This document shows positions 18,906 to 28,365 of a DNA stretch of 64,000 nt, piece after piece. The translations under genes were made by a program, and so were the position numbers. The notes under the pieces are model-generated. The model did no database searches, was not told the DNA's origin, and saw nothing but the letters and a program-made list of their open reading frames with translations. Positions within the stretch are counted from its first letter, which is position 1. The number at the start of each line of letters is the position of its first letter. The DNA is from Lysobacteraceae bacterium SCN 69-320 (lineage in GTDB: Bacteria > Pseudomonadota > Gammaproteobacteria > Xanthomonadales > Rhodanobacteraceae): positions 248,001 to 312,000 of the forward strand of contig MEFP01000019.1 in the NCBI GenBank assembly GCA_001725155.1. Direction: 5' to 3'.

Positions 18906-20144
18906 TCAGACGCGCCGGAACACCAGGGTGCCGTTGGTGCCGCCGAAGCCGAAAGAGTTGGACAGGACGACGTTGACCGGGGTCTGGCGCGCCGTGTGCG
19001 GCACGTAGTCGAGGTCGCAGCCTTCGCCGGGCGCATCGAGGTTGATGGTCGGCGGCACGACGTTGTCGCGCAGCGCGAGCACCGAGAAGATCGCTTCGAT
19101 GCCGCCGGCCGCGCCGAGCAGATGGCCGGTCATCGACTTGGTCGAGGACACCATGACCTTGCCCGCATGCGCACCGAGCACGGCCTTCATGCCCTGGGTC
19201 TCGGCGAGGTCGCCGGCCGGCGTGGAGGTGCCGTGGGCGTTGATGTAGTCGATGTCCGACGCGTTCAGGCCGGCATCCTTCAGCGCGTTGGCCATGCAGC
19301 GCGCCGCCCCTTCGCCGTTCTCGCTCGGCGAGGTCATGTGGTACGCGTCGCCGCTCATGCCGAAGCCCGCGAGCTCGGCATAGATGCGCGCGCCGCGCGC
19401 CCTGGCGTGTTCGTATTCTTCGAGCACCAGCACGCCGGCGCCGTCGGACAGCACGAAGCCGTCGCGGTCCTTGTCCCAGGGGCGGCTGGCCCGGGTCGGA
19501 TCGTCGTTGCGCGTGGACAGCGCGCGCGCCGAGCAGAAGCCGCCGATCGCCGTGCCGGTGGTGGAATATTCGGCGCCGCCGGCGAGCATGACGTCGGCAT
19601 CGCCGTAGGCGATCATGCGCGCGGCCATGCCGATGTTGTGCGCCGCGGTCGTGCAGGCCGTGACGACCGCGATGTTCGGGCCCTTGACGCCGGTCATGAT
19701 CGAGACGTTGCCCGAGATCATGTTGATGATCGTCGACGGCACGAAGAACGGGGAAATCTTGCGCGGACCGCCTTCGGCCAGGGCCTGGCTGGTGCGCTCG
19801 ATGGTGGCGATGCCGCCGATGCCGGCGCCGACGCTGACGCCGATGCGTTCGGCATTGGCTTCGGTGACTTCGAGGCCGGAATCCTTCAGCGCATCCAGCG
19901 AGGCGGCGACGCCGTAGTGGATGAACGGGTCCATCTTCTTCACGTCCTTCGGCGCAATCCAGCGCGACGGGTCGAAGTCGCGGACCTCACCGGCGATGCG
20001 CGTGGAATAGGCGCTCGCATCGAAATGCGTGATCGGGCCGATGCCGCTGACGCCGCCGACGATGTTGTTCCAGGCCGTGCTGAGATCGTTGCCGACCGGG
20101 CTCAGGATGCCCATGCCGGTGATGACGACGCGACGCTTGCTCAT
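18906..20144 (-). CDS. fabF: 3-oxoacyl-ACP synthase II
   Basis: A 412-residue condensing enzyme for fatty-acid elongation. The triad is visible: Cys164 in [11 protein letters not shown], His in [11 protein letters not shown], and His in [14 protein letters not shown]. The N-terminus [17 protein letters not shown] is typical. It lies 189 bases downstream of acpP, its acyl carrier, the common acpP-fabF order. Confidence 0.97.
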   Translation of the reverse strand: MSKRRVVITGMGILSPVGNDLSTAWNNIVGGVSGIGPITHFDASAYSTRIAGEVRDFDPSRWIAPKDVKKMDPFIHYGVAASLDALKDSGLEVTEANAERIGVSVGAGIGGIATIERTSQALAEGGPRKISPFFVPSTIINMISGNVSIMTGVKGPNIAVVTACTTAAHNIGMAARMIAYGDADVMLAGGAEYSTTGTAIGGFCSARALSTRNDDPTRASRPWDKDRDGFVLSDGAGVLVLEEYEHARARGARIYAELAGFGMSGDAYHMTSPSENGEGAARCMANALKDAGLNASDIDYINAHGTSTPAGDLAETQGMKAVLGAHAGKVMVSSTKSMTGHLLGAAGGIEAIFSVLALRDNVVPPTINLDAPGEGCDLDYVPHTARQTPVNVVLSNSFGFGGTNGTLVFRRV

Positions 20145-20333
20145 GCGAATGCTTCCAGACTTGAAGTAGCGGCGCCGTCGGCCGCGGTTGCCGGCTCGCC
20201 CGGCCGACCACGGTCTGCGCGGACGCCGGGGCGGGCGTTGGATGTCCGCATCGGCGCGCCGCGGCAACGGCGGCGCCCCCAAAACGCGAACTGCGCCATG
20301 CGGCGCAGCTCGGATGCAGCTTGTGGCACCAGA

Positions 20334-20573
20334 TCAGGCCTTGACGTGGGCCTTGATGTAGTCGACCGCCTGCTGCACGGTCGTGATCTTTTCGGCTTCC
20401 TCGTCGGGGATCTCGCACTCGAATTCTTCTTCGAGCGCCATCACCAGTTCCACCGTATCGAGCGAGTCGGCGCCGAGATCGTCCACGAAGGAAGCGTTCT
20501 GGGTGACCTCGTCTTCCTTCACGCCGAGTTGTTCGACGACGATCTTCTTGACGCGTTCTTCGATGCTGCTCAT
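20334..20573 (-). CDS. acpP: Acyl carrier protein
   Basis: A 79-residue acidic helical protein that carries acyl chains on a phosphopantetheine arm attached to Ser of the DSL motif ([13 protein letters not shown]). ATG 20573 has a GGGAGGA ribosome-binding site. It lies between fabG and fabF and probably has its own promoter, in keeping with its high demand. Confidence 0.98.
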   Translation of the reverse strand: MSSIEERVKKIVVEQLGVKEDEVTQNASFVDDLGADSLDTVELVMALEEEFECEIPDEEAEKITTVQQAVDYIKAHVKA

Positions 20574-20712
20574 TGTGCAAATTCCTCCCGAAGGGAATAG
20601 TTCAAAACCCAATGCCTACGTCCTGTCGTCCGCGACGCGTTCGCCGGCTGCGCCGTACGCCTGCCGCTACGTCCCCTGCGCGGGACCGTCCTTGGCATCA
20701 CAAAGCCCGGCG

Positions 20713-20741
20713 ATTGTAGAGGAATCGGATCGCACCAACCA
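20713..20741 (-). promoter_or_regulatory. Probable sigma-70 promoter of acpP
   Basis: On the minus strand TGGTTG (20741-20736) and TACAAT (20718-20713) are separated by 17 bases. The -10 element is close to consensus; the -35 is weak. It lies in the 213-base fabG-acpP gap, about 140 bases before the acpP start. Confidence 0.45.
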
Positions 20742-20786
20742 GATACGGGCGTTTGAGTTGAAACTCAGCGACAAGCCGCTGATTTC

Positions 20787-21530
20787 TCAGGGCATGTACA
20801 TGCCGCCGTTGACGTGCAGGGTCTCGCCCGTGATCCACGCAGCGGCCGGCGACGCGAGGAATGCGACGGCCTGGGCGATGTCGTCGGGCTGACCGAGGCG
20901 GCCCAGCGCGATCTGCTTCAGCATCGCTTCCTTCTGTTCCTGCGGCAGCGCCGCGGTCATGTCGGTTTCGATGAAGCCCGGCGCGACGACGTTGACCGTG
21001 ACGCCGCGCGAACCGATCTCGCGCGCCAGCGACTTGGAGAACGCGATGATGCCGGCCTTGGCTGCGGCATAGTTGGCCTGACCCGGGTTGCCGGTCAGGC
21101 CGATGACCGAGGCGATGCTGATGATGCGGCCCTTGCGCGCCTTCATCATGCCGCGCAGCACGGCCTTGGAAGTGCGGAATACCGAGCTCAGGTTGGTATC
21201 GAGGATGGCCTGCCAGTCCTCGTCCTTCATGCGCATGAGCAGCTGGTCGCGCGTGATGCCGGCGTTGTTGACGAGGATGGAGACGGCGCCGAACTCCTTG
21301 GCGATCGCGTCGACCAGCGCCTCGACCGCGGCGCCGTCGGTGACGTTGAGCACGCGACCGTGGCCGCCGAGCGGCGCCAGGGTCTGGCCGATCGCGGCGG
21401 CGCCGCTCTCGCTGGTCGCCGTGCCGATCACGGTGGCGCCGGCTTCGGCCAGACGCCGCGCGATCCCCGCGCCTATGCCGCGGCTGGCGCCGGTGACGAG
21501 CGCGATTTCGCCCTGCAGGTTTCCACTCAT
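20787..21530 (-). CDS. fabG: 3-oxoacyl-ACP reductase
   Basis: A 247-residue short-chain dehydrogenase, the NADPH-dependent ketoreductase of fatty-acid synthesis. It shows the cofactor motif TGASRGIGAGIA, NNAG, the catalytic Ser (IISIASVIG) and Tyr-Lys (YAAAK), and the FabG-typical end ITGETLHVNGGMYM. It is followed by acpP and preceded by fabD. Confidence 0.97.
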   Translation of the reverse strand: MSGNLQGEIALVTGASRGIGAGIARRLAEAGATVIGTATSESGAAAIGQTLAPLGGHGRVLNVTDGAAVEALVDAIAKEFGAVSILVNNAGITRDQLLMRMKDEDWQAILDTNLSSVFRTSKAVLRGMMKARKGRIISIASVIGLTGNPGQANYAAAKAGIIAFSKSLAREIGSRGVTVNVVAPGFIETDMTAALPQEQKEAMLKQIALGRLGQPDDIAQAVAFLASPAAAWITGETLHVNGGMYMP

Positions 21531-21589
21531 GGCATGTTTCCTGGTGAACGTTCGGGAATGAGGGATTCTGGCGGCCGCGGCAGTGCCGC

Positions 21590-22534
21590 TCAGCCGCGCG
21601 CTTCGGCCAGCGCGGCGTCGAAATCCGCGGTCAGGCCGATCGCGCGCGCCTCGAGACTCTTGTCGATGCGCTTGATCAGGCCAGCCAGGACCTTGCCGGG
21701 ACCGCATTCGAGTACGCGGGTTGCGCCGCCGGCAGCCAGCGCCTGCACGCATTCGGTCCAGCGCACCGGCTGGAACAGCTGGCGGCGCAGCGCGTCGCGG
21801 ATCGCGTCGATCGAATCGTGCGTGCTTGCGTCGGCGTTCTGCACGACCGGAATCGCCGGCAGCGACCAGCTGATCGAATGCATGCGCTCGGCCAGACGCT
21901 GCGCGGCGTCGCGCATCAGCGCGCAATGCGAAGGTACGCTGACCGCGAGCTTGACCGCCTTGCGCACGCCGAGCTCGGCCAGCCGCGCGATCGCGCGATC
22001 CACGGCCGCCGCGTGGCCGGCGATGACGACCTGGCCCGGCGAGTTGTAGTTGGCCGGGGCGACGACGTCGTCGCCGGCCACCTCGGCGCAGGCCTGGGCG
22101 ATCTGCGCGTCGTCGCCGCCGATGATCGCGGCCATCGCGCCGACGCCGGCCGGCACGGCAGCCTGCATGAGCCGGCCGCGTTCGGCCACGAGCGCGGCCG
22201 CATCGCTCAGCGACAGCGCACCGGCGGCGACCAGCGCCGAATACTCGCCCAGGCTGTGGCCGGCCAGCTGCGCCGGCAGCACGCCACCCTGTTCACGCCA
22301 GACGCGCCAGACCGCGACCGAGGCCGCGAGCAGCGCCGGCTGCGTGTTTTCGGTGCGATTGAGCTGATCGTCGGGGCCCTGCTGCGCGAGCGCCCAGAGA
22401 TCGACGCCGGCGCCGCTGGACGCTTCGTCGAAGGTCTGACGCACGAGGCCGTGCGCGGCGGCGAGTTCGGCCAGCATGCCGACCGACTGCGAGCCCTGGC
22501 CCGGGAACACGAAAGCGAGATGAGATGAGGTCAT
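21590..22534 (-). CDS. fabD: Malonyl-CoA:ACP transacylase
   Basis: A 314-residue acyltransferase loading malonyl groups on ACP. GQGSQ lies at the N-terminus, the nucleophile Ser is in AGHSLGEYSALVAAG, and His is in VPSHCALM. ATG 22534 is preferred; a GTG three codons upstream is also in frame and neither has a clear ribosome-binding site. Confidence 0.97.
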   Translation of the reverse strand: MTSSHLAFVFPGQGSQSVGMLAELAAAHGLVRQTFDEASSGAGVDLWALAQQGPDDQLNRTENTQPALLAASVAVWRVWREQGGVLPAQLAGHSLGEYSALVAAGALSLSDAAALVAERGRLMQAAVPAGVGAMAAIIGGDDAQIAQACAEVAGDDVVAPANYNSPGQVVIAGHAAAVDRAIARLAELGVRKAVKLAVSVPSHCALMRDAAQRLAERMHSISWSLPAIPVVQNADASTHDSIDAIRDALRRQLFQPVRWTECVQALAAGGATRVLECGPGKVLAGLIKRIDKSLEARAIGLTADFDAALAEARG

Positions 22535-22712
22535 GGCAAGCACGCAAGCGAAGTGGAGAGGCGAAGCGGACCGCGGACGGAACCGGGATCAGGGGCGGCG
22601 CCGCCGCCCGATCGCATTCGACACCCGCGAACCGCGCGATTGTGGCGGCCGGCCGCCGCGCGGGAAAGTCGCGGCGCGGCGGCGGCGGCGCGATCGCGCC
22701 GCCGCCGGCATT

Positions 22713-23702
22713 TCAATAGCGAACGAGGGCCGAGCCCCAGGTGAAGCCGCCGCCGAACGCTTCCATCAGCAGCAGCTGGCCGCGCTGCACGCGGCCCGAG
22801 CGCACCGCATGGTCCAGCGCCAGCGGCACCGAGCCCGACGAGGTGTTGCCGTGCTTGTCGACCGTGACGATGACGCGGTCCATCGGCATTTCCAGCCGCC
22901 TGGCCGTGGCCTGGATGATGCGCAGGTTGGCCTGGTGCGGAATCAGCCAGTCGATCGCCGACTTGTCCAGGCCGTTGGCCGCGAGGGTTTCCTCCACGAC
23001 CGCGTCCAGGGTCTTGACCGCGACCTTGAACACTTCGTTGCCGGTCATCAGCACGCGCACGCCGGCGTTCTTTTCCTCGGGCTTGAAGCCCGCGGACACG
23101 CCGACCGGATTCCACAGCAGTTCCTTGTAGGCGCCATCGGCGTGCAGGTGCGTGGAGATGACGCCGGGCTGCGAATCGGCCGTCAGCACGACGGCGCCGG
23201 CGCCGTCGCCGAACAGCACGCAGGTCGCGCGGTCGTTCCAGTCGAGCATGCGCGTCAGAGTTTCGGCGCCGACGACGAGGGCCTTTTTCACGGCGCCCGA
23301 GCGGATGAACTTGTCGGCCACGCCGAGCGCGTAGATGAAGCCCGAACAGGCTGCGTTGACGTCGAATGCCGCGCAGCCGTTCGCGCCGAGACGGTGCTGC
23401 AGCAGACAGGCAGTGGACGGGAAAATCAGGTCGGGCGTGGTCGTGCCGACGACGATGAGTTCGATCTCGCGGATGTCGACACCGGCGGCGTCGAGGGCGG
23501 CGCGTGCGGCGCGCTCGGCCAGGTCGGACGTGGTCTGGCCTTCCGCAGCGACGTGGCGCTGGCGGATGCCGGTGCGGCTATGGATCCATTCGTCCGAGGT
23601 GTCGACGAGTTTTTCCAGGTCCGCGTTGGTCAGGATCTTCTCCGGCAGATAGCTGCCGGTGCCTGCGATACGGGAATGAATCAGAGCGGCTTCCCCCTGC
23701 AT
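22713..23702 (-). CDS. fabH: 3-oxoacyl-ACP synthase III
   Basis: A 329-residue initiating condensing enzyme. The triad is Cys119 ([11 protein letters not shown]), His in [10 protein letters not shown] and Asn in HGNTSSGS. The N-terminus [15 protein letters not shown] is typical. It opens the fab cluster directly after rpmF; plsX, often found at this spot in gammaproteobacteria, is absent. Confidence 0.97.
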   Translation of the reverse strand: MQGEAALIHSRIAGTGSYLPEKILTNADLEKLVDTSDEWIHSRTGIRQRHVAAEGQTTSDLAERAARAALDAAGVDIREIELIVVGTTTPDLIFPSTACLLQHRLGANGCAAFDVNAACSGFIYALGVADKFIRSGAVKKALVVGAETLTRMLDWNDRATCVLFGDGAGAVVLTADSQPGVISTHLHADGAYKELLWNPVGVSAGFKPEEKNAGVRVLMTGNEVFKVAVKTLDAVVEETLAANGLDKSAIDWLIPHQANLRIIQATARRLEMPMDRVIVTVDKHGNTSSGSVPLALDHAVRSGRVQRGQLLLMEAFGGGFTWGSALVRY

Positions 23703-23819
23703 CGGTGGACTGCGCGCGGTCCGCGGGCGGAATTCGCGCAGCCTGCAAACGAATTCCGGCGCCTGCGCGCCGGAATTGCGTGTCGACTGGTATCCGGGCC
23801 GGCTGGCGGCCGGGCGGGA

Positions 23820-24014
23820 TCAGTCTTCGGTATGGACCGGGGTCTTGCTCGGGATCACCTGGCGGCCGCGGTAGTAGCCGTCCTTGGTGATGTGGTGACG
23901 CACGTGGACTTCGCCCGTGGTCGGATCGGTGGCCAGCTGCTTGGCCGTCAGGGCGTCGTGGGAACGACGCATGCCGCGGGTCGACGGGGTCTTGCGGGAT
24001 TTCTGCACTGCCAT
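23820..24014 (-). CDS. rpmF: Ribosomal protein bL32
   Basis: A 64-residue basic protein starting [20 protein letters not shown], the bL32 signature. ATG 24014 has GGAGAG eight bases upstream. The zinc-type cysteines of some L32 proteins are absent. It sits between yceD and fabH as in related genomes. Confidence 0.97.
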   Translation of the reverse strand: MAVQKSRKTPSTRGMRRSHDALTAKQLATDPTTGEVHVRHHITKDGYYRGRQVIPSKTPVHTED

Positions 24015-24123
24015 GGGACTCTCCAAAAACGCTGTGTTCGCTTGCCGTAAGCGGTGACGAACCAATCAGTTACGCGGCCTGCGCCGCACCTGCGCCAATT
24101 GCGTGGCGCCACCGCCGCTGCTT

Positions 24124-24636
24124 CTATCCTTTCTTCAGACTGCTCAGCGCGGCGAACGGATTCGGCCGCTGCGGTTCTTCAGTCTGCTCCGGATCGGTGG
24201 ACCAGGTGTGGTCCGACTCTTCCAGCCCCGGTTTGACCGGAATCAAGGGCAAGGCCAGCAGCAACTCGTCCTCGATCACTTCCGCGGGCCTGAGCTCGGC
24301 CGATTCGAGCAGCAAGGGCTCGTAACCGGCAGGCAGGCCTGCCTCATCTTCTTCCCGCACGATCAGCCCCAGACGGGTGTCGATGCGCACGGGCCATGCA
24401 AACGGTTCCAGCGTACGCTGACAGGTCAGGGTCAGTTCGGCCTGCGCCCGCAGACCGAGGTAGGCAATGCCCAGCTCGTCCCGGTCGAACTCGATATCGT
24501 ACGCGATCGTCCCGTCCGACGCCGCCAGCGCCTCGCACAGACGAGGCAACTGGGCTACGGGCAGACTGCCGTTGAACGAACGCCGCGCCGAAATCATGCG
24601 CCAAGCGTCGACTATCTCGGGGAAAGGCGCAGACAT
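24124..24636 (-). CDS. yceD: YceD/DUF177 family, 23S rRNA accumulation protein
   Basis: A 170-residue protein encoded immediately upstream of rpmF, its constant partner in bacteria; loss in E. coli lowers 23S rRNA levels. The central block LRAQAELTLTCQRTLEPF and the acidic LESAELRPAEVIEDELLLALPLIP stretch are the conserved parts. ATG 24636 was chosen because the conserved sequence starts nearby; a GTG at 24699 would add 21 residues. Confidence 0.88.
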   Translation of the reverse strand: MSAPFPEIVDAWRMISARRSFNGSLPVAQLPRLCEALAASDGTIAYDIEFDRDELGIAYLGLRAQAELTLTCQRTLEPFAWPVRIDTRLGLIVREEDEAGLPAGYEPLLLESAELRPAEVIEDELLLALPLIPVKPGLEESDHTWSTDPEQTEEPQRPNPFAALSSLKKG

Positions 24637-24756
24637 GGGCGCGCGATGGTAGTTTCGCGCCCCCGGGAAGTCAAACGAAACCTGCGCGCGCTCCGTCACT
24701 TAGCCGCATCCGGCCGCGATTTACGCCCGCCCGGCCTTGGGGCAGACTGCGCGGCG

Positions 24757-25182
24757 ATGAATTATCTGATCGCGTCCATCGCCCTGGTGCTGGCGGGGCT
24801 CACATTCTATTTCCTGCGGGAGCGGCGCTGGCACCGGCGCGAGCGGGCCCTGTTCAGCCTGCTCGACGAAGCCGACCGGCTGGAATCCAGCCTGATCATC
24901 TGCCGCGAGCGCATGCAGACCCTGCGCGGCATGCTGGTCGACCTGCCCGAAGAGATGACCGGCGACGCCGACGAGGCGCTGGCCGCCGACGACAAGGTCC
25001 AGGCCGCCCTGCGCGACCTGCTGCAGCACCGCTTGTGGATCAAGCAGCACGCGATCGACGCCGCGCAGGCCGAGCTGGACACGGCCGTCGATGCATTGCG
25101 CCAGTCGCGCGGCTCGATGGAACGCCAGCTGCAGCATCTGGACGAGATCACCACGGCACTGCGCGAGGCGCAGGCCCGATGA
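24757..25182 (+). CDS. Single-pass membrane protein with coiled coil, unknown function
   Basis: A 141-residue protein with one N-terminal transmembrane helix (about residues 3-20, NYLIASIALVLAGLTFYF) followed by charged helices with heptad-like spacing (RALFSLLDEADRLESSL and a second helix to the end). It has no domain I recognise. Its stop overlaps the start of the maf gene (ATGA), so the two are co-expressed, divergently from yceD-rpmF. Confidence 0.75.
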   Translation: MNYLIASIALVLAGLTFYFLRERRWHRRERALFSLLDEADRLESSLIICRERMQTLRGMLVDLPEEMTGDADEALAADDKVQAALRDLLQHRLWIKQHAIDAAQAELDTAVDALRQSRGSMERQLQHLDEITTALREAQAR

Positions 25183-25802
25183 GCGCGGAACCGGCGGACC
25201 CGACAGCGCTGGCCGAGGTCGATCTCGTGCTCGGCTCGACCTCGCGCTATCGGGCCGAGCTGTTGCGCCGGCTGACCGCGCGGTTCCGCCAGGCCGCTCC
25301 CGACGTCGACGAGACCCGCCGTCCCGGCGAAGCGCCGCGCGCGCTGGCGCAACGGCTGGCGCTGGCCAAGGCGCAGGCCGTCGCGCAGCGCCATCCCGGC
25401 GCGCTGGTGATCGGCTCGGACCAGGTCGCCGCACTCGCCGATGAAACCCTCGGCAAGCCCGGCGACGCGGCAACCGCCCGCGCCCAGCTCGCCGCCTGCA
25501 GCGGACGGCGCGTGGACTTCCATACCGCACTGTGCCTCGTCGACGCGCGCGATCCGACCGCGCCGCGCATCCATGCCGACATCGACCTGACGACGGTGCA
25601 GTTCCGCGTCCTCGGCGCCGCAGAGATCGCGCGCTACGTCGAACGCGAGCAGCCGCTGGACTGCGCCGGCAGCTTCAAGTCCGAAGGTCTCGGCATCGCA
25701 CTGTTCGAACGCGTGACCAGCGAGGACCCCAGCGCGCTGATCGGCCTGCCGCTGATCGCGCTGTGCCGGCTGCTGCGCAGCGCCGGCGTGGCCTTGCTCT
25801 AG
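25179..25802 (+). CDS. yceF: Maf-family nucleotide pyrophosphatase, YceF (m7GTP) type
   Basis: A 207-residue house-cleaning enzyme that hydrolyses modified nucleotides. It has LVLGSTSRYRAELL, DVDETRRPGE, VIGSDQVAAL with the catalytic Asp, and the YceF-specific EQPLDCAGSFKSEGLGIALF; these favour 7-methyl-GTP over the dTTP-type YhdE group. In E. coli yceF is likewise beside yceD-rpmF. Its stop shares a CTAG with the stop of the convergent glycosyltransferase gene. Confidence 0.9.
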   Translation: MSAEPADPTALAEVDLVLGSTSRYRAELLRRLTARFRQAAPDVDETRRPGEAPRALAQRLALAKAQAVAQRHPGALVIGSDQVAALADETLGKPGDAATARAQLAACSGRRVDFHTALCLVDARDPTAPRIHADIDLTTVQFRVLGAAEIARYVEREQPLDCAGSFKSEGLGIALFERVTSEDPSALIGLPLIALCRLLRSAGVALL

Positions 25803-27370
25803 CCGCCGGGCGCGGCACCCTCCGCGGCGGCGCAGTCGCCGGCCTCGCCGGTCGCCGGCACGCGGCCGCGATACCAGGCGAACACTTTGCGGCCGCCGAA
25901 CAGCACGAGCTCGTCCAACGGCTGCAGATCGACGATTCGACGGCACAGCGACTGCTGCCAGGCCGCGCGCTCGCGCTCGCTGCCGCTGGTGCGCTCCACG
26001 ACGAGCAGCACGGCGCGGCCGGCCTCGCGCTCGCGCAGGCCGCGCTCGTCGCGGGCCCACAGCGCCAGCTGCGGCGCGCGGCCGTGCTTGACGTTGCGCG
26101 CGCTGTCCAGCGAGTAGATCACCTGTGCGCCATCGAACTGGAAATCGAGCTCGGCGCCGAGCAGGAAGTTGTCGGCAACGAGCACTGGCGTCGCAGCAGC
26201 ACCGGACTGCAGCCAGTGCCGCGTGCGCGCGGCCGCCTCGTCCCAGCCGACGAAGTTGTACGGAAACAGCTTGTACGCCGCGAGCCGCTGCGCCAGCGCC
26301 GGCTCGGCCGCAGCGGCGAGATAGGCATACGTGACCACGCAGCCGGCCGCTGCCAGCGCATAGGCCGCGCCGCGCAGGCGCCGCGCACCCTGCCCCTGCG
26401 CGACGAGCGAGCCGAGCGCGAGCAGTGCCGCGAGATAGGCCGGCAGCGGCCAGTGCAGGCGGAAACGCAGATCGTCGCCGAACAGGCCGAACACGAAATA
26501 GCCGATGACGACGCCGAAACCGGCCCAGGCCAGCACCGCGGCCGCCGTCGATGCAGCGCGCGTGCGCCAGCTGCGCCAGAGCGCCCAGAGCAGCAGCGCG
26601 TACAGCAGCGGGGTAACCACGAGTGCCTGCTCCAACGGCTGCACCAGCGCATCGGCATGGAAGCTCCAGGGATGCCGCTCGACGAGCTGGAAGCTCAGGC
26701 CCGACCACTGATGCGAGCGATTGAACAGCAGCAGCGGCAGCAGGCCGAGCAGGCCGCCGGCCAGCGCAAGCCAGAGCCCGGGCCGGCGCCAGAGGCGGCG
26801 CGCCGCCGGGGTCGCCAGCAGCAGGCCCAGGCCGCCCGGCAGCAGCATCGCCGCGCGGTAGTGCGACAGCCAGGCCAGCGCCAGACCGCCGCCGAGCCAC
26901 AACCAGCCCCGAGCCTGCGACTGCACGGCGCGCAGCAGACCGATCAGCATCAGCAGCGCCGCGAACGTCAGCGGCACGTCGGGCAGGGCCATGACGCCGA
27001 GGCTGCCGCCGAGCGGCATCAGCAGCCAGCCGCCGGCGCTCCAGCAGGCTGCACGCGTATCGGCCAGCGCGCGGGCCTGCCGCCACAGCAGCAGCGGAAT
27101 CGCCGCGCCGAGCAGCAGGAACAGGCTGCGCAGGCCGAGCAGGCCGTGACCGAACAGCTCCTCGCCGGCGCGGATCAGCAGCGCCGTCGCCGGCGGCACG
27201 TCGGTATACGACCAGGCCAGCGCGCGGCTTTCCTGCCAGTAGAAAGCCTCGTCGCCGAACGGCGCCAGGTTCGCGGCGAGAAAGACCTTGATTATCTGCG
27301 TGGCGAACCACAGCAGTGCAAACGCGGTCAGCGCGTATCGCGTCGATATCGTTTCGCTGGCTACACTCAC
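25799..27370 (-). CDS. Membrane glycosyltransferase, PMT/ArnT-like
   Basis: A 523-residue polytopic protein (about 10-12 hydrophobic segments to residue ~380) with a C-terminal soluble tail. The first loop carries FGDEAFYWQESRALAWSY, where the acidic pair matches the metal/lipid-sugar-binding Asp-Glu of GT-C enzymes (ArnT, PglB relatives). It likely moves a sugar from a polyprenyl phosphate donor on the periplasmic face; the acceptor is unknown. GTG 27370 is the likely start; a TTG at 27415 would overlap the divergent moxR gene. Confidence 0.8.
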   Translation of the reverse strand: MSVASETISTRYALTAFALLWFATQIIKVFLAANLAPFGDEAFYWQESRALAWSYTDVPPATALLIRAGEELFGHGLLGLRSLFLLLGAAIPLLLWRQARALADTRAACWSAGGWLLMPLGGSLGVMALPDVPLTFAALLMLIGLLRAVQSQARGWLWLGGGLALAWLSHYRAAMLLPGGLGLLLATPAARRLWRRPGLWLALAGGLLGLLPLLLFNRSHQWSGLSFQLVERHPWSFHADALVQPLEQALVVTPLLYALLLWALWRSWRTRAASTAAAVLAWAGFGVVIGYFVFGLFGDDLRFRLHWPLPAYLAALLALGSLVAQGQGARRLRGAAYALAAAGCVVTYAYLAAAAEPALAQRLAAYKLFPYNFVGWDEAAARTRHWLQSGAAATPVLVADNFLLGAELDFQFDGAQVIYSLDSARNVKHGRAPQLALWARDERGLREREAGRAVLLVVERTSGSERERAAWQQSLCRRIVDLQPLDELVLFGGRKVFAWYRGRVPATGEAGDCAAAEGAAPGG

Positions 27371-27405
27371 TTCACGGCGCACTGCGCATCCTCTCCGGCT
27401 GACAC

Positions 27406-28365
27406 ATGACTGCAATCACACCTGATACTCCGCTGCCCCTGCCTTCCGAGCTGCGCACGCGACTGGATCGCGCCGTCGCCCAGGTCAACGGTGTCGTGCT
27501 GGGCAAGGCGAACCAGGTGAATCACGCATTCGTCAGTCTGATCGCCGGCGGGCATCTGCTGATCGAGGATCTGCCCGGCGTCGGCAAGACCACTCTGGCG
27601 CATGCGCTGGCGGCGACCCTGGACCTGAGCTTCCAGCGCGTGCAGTTCACCAGCGACCTGCTGCCGTCGGACATTATCGGGGTCAGCATCTTCGAGCGCG
27701 ACGGCCAGCGCTTCGAATTCCATCCGGGCCCGCTGTTCGCGCAGCTCGTGCTGGCCGACGAGATCAACCGTGCGACGCCCAAGACCCAAAGCGCGCTGCT
27801 CGAAGCGATGGCCGAACAGCAGGTCACCGTCGACGGCCGCACGCACACCCTGCCGGCGCCGTTCTTCGTCGTGGCGACGCAGAACCCGCTGGATCTGGCC
27901 GGCACTTACCCTTTGCCGGATTCGCAGCTCGACCGCTTCATGCTGCGCATCAGCCTGGACTACCCGAGCCGCGAGGCCGAACGCGAACTGCTGACGTCGA
28001 CCAATCGGCAGGAGCTCATCGCAACCCTGAACCCCTGCATGAACGCCGCCGACATCCAGGCACTGCGCCAGTTCGTCGGCAGCGTGGTCGCGAGCCCGGC
28101 GCTGATCGACTACCTGCAGGCGCTGATCGCCGCGACACGCAGCCATGCGGACGTGCGCATAGGCCTGTCGCCGCGCGCGGGGCTCGCCCTGCTCGCCGCG
28201 GCGCGCGCGCAGGCGCTGCTCGGCGGCCGCGGCTACGTGCTGCCCGAAGACGTGCAGGCCGTGTTCGTGCCGGTCACGGCACACCGCCTGACTCTCGGCG
28301 GCGCCGGCCAGCGCGACCGTGTCGCGGTTGCGCGCGAGCTGCTGGCCGGCGTGGCCGTGCGTTGA
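27406..28365 (+). CDS. moxR: MoxR-type AAA+ ATPase
   Basis: A 319-residue chaperone-like ATPase. Walker A is GVGKTTLAHAL, Walker B is LADEINRATPKTQSALLEAM, sensor-1 region ATQNPLDLAGTYPLPDSQLDRF. MoxR proteins partner with DUF58/VWA proteins encoded next door, as here; the substrate in this transglutaminase operon is not known. The stop overlaps the TTG start of the DUF58 gene. Confidence 0.93.
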   Translation: MTAITPDTPLPLPSELRTRLDRAVAQVNGVVLGKANQVNHAFVSLIAGGHLLIEDLPGVGKTTLAHALAATLDLSFQRVQFTSDLLPSDIIGVSIFERDGQRFEFHPGPLFAQLVLADEINRATPKTQSALLEAMAEQQVTVDGRTHTLPAPFFVVATQNPLDLAGTYPLPDSQLDRFMLRISLDYPSREAERELLTSTNRQELIATLNPCMNAADIQALRQFVGSVVASPALIDYLQALIAATRSHADVRIGLSPRAGLALLAAARAQALLGGRGYVLPEDVQAVFVPVTAHRLTLGGAGQRDRVAVARELLAGVAVR

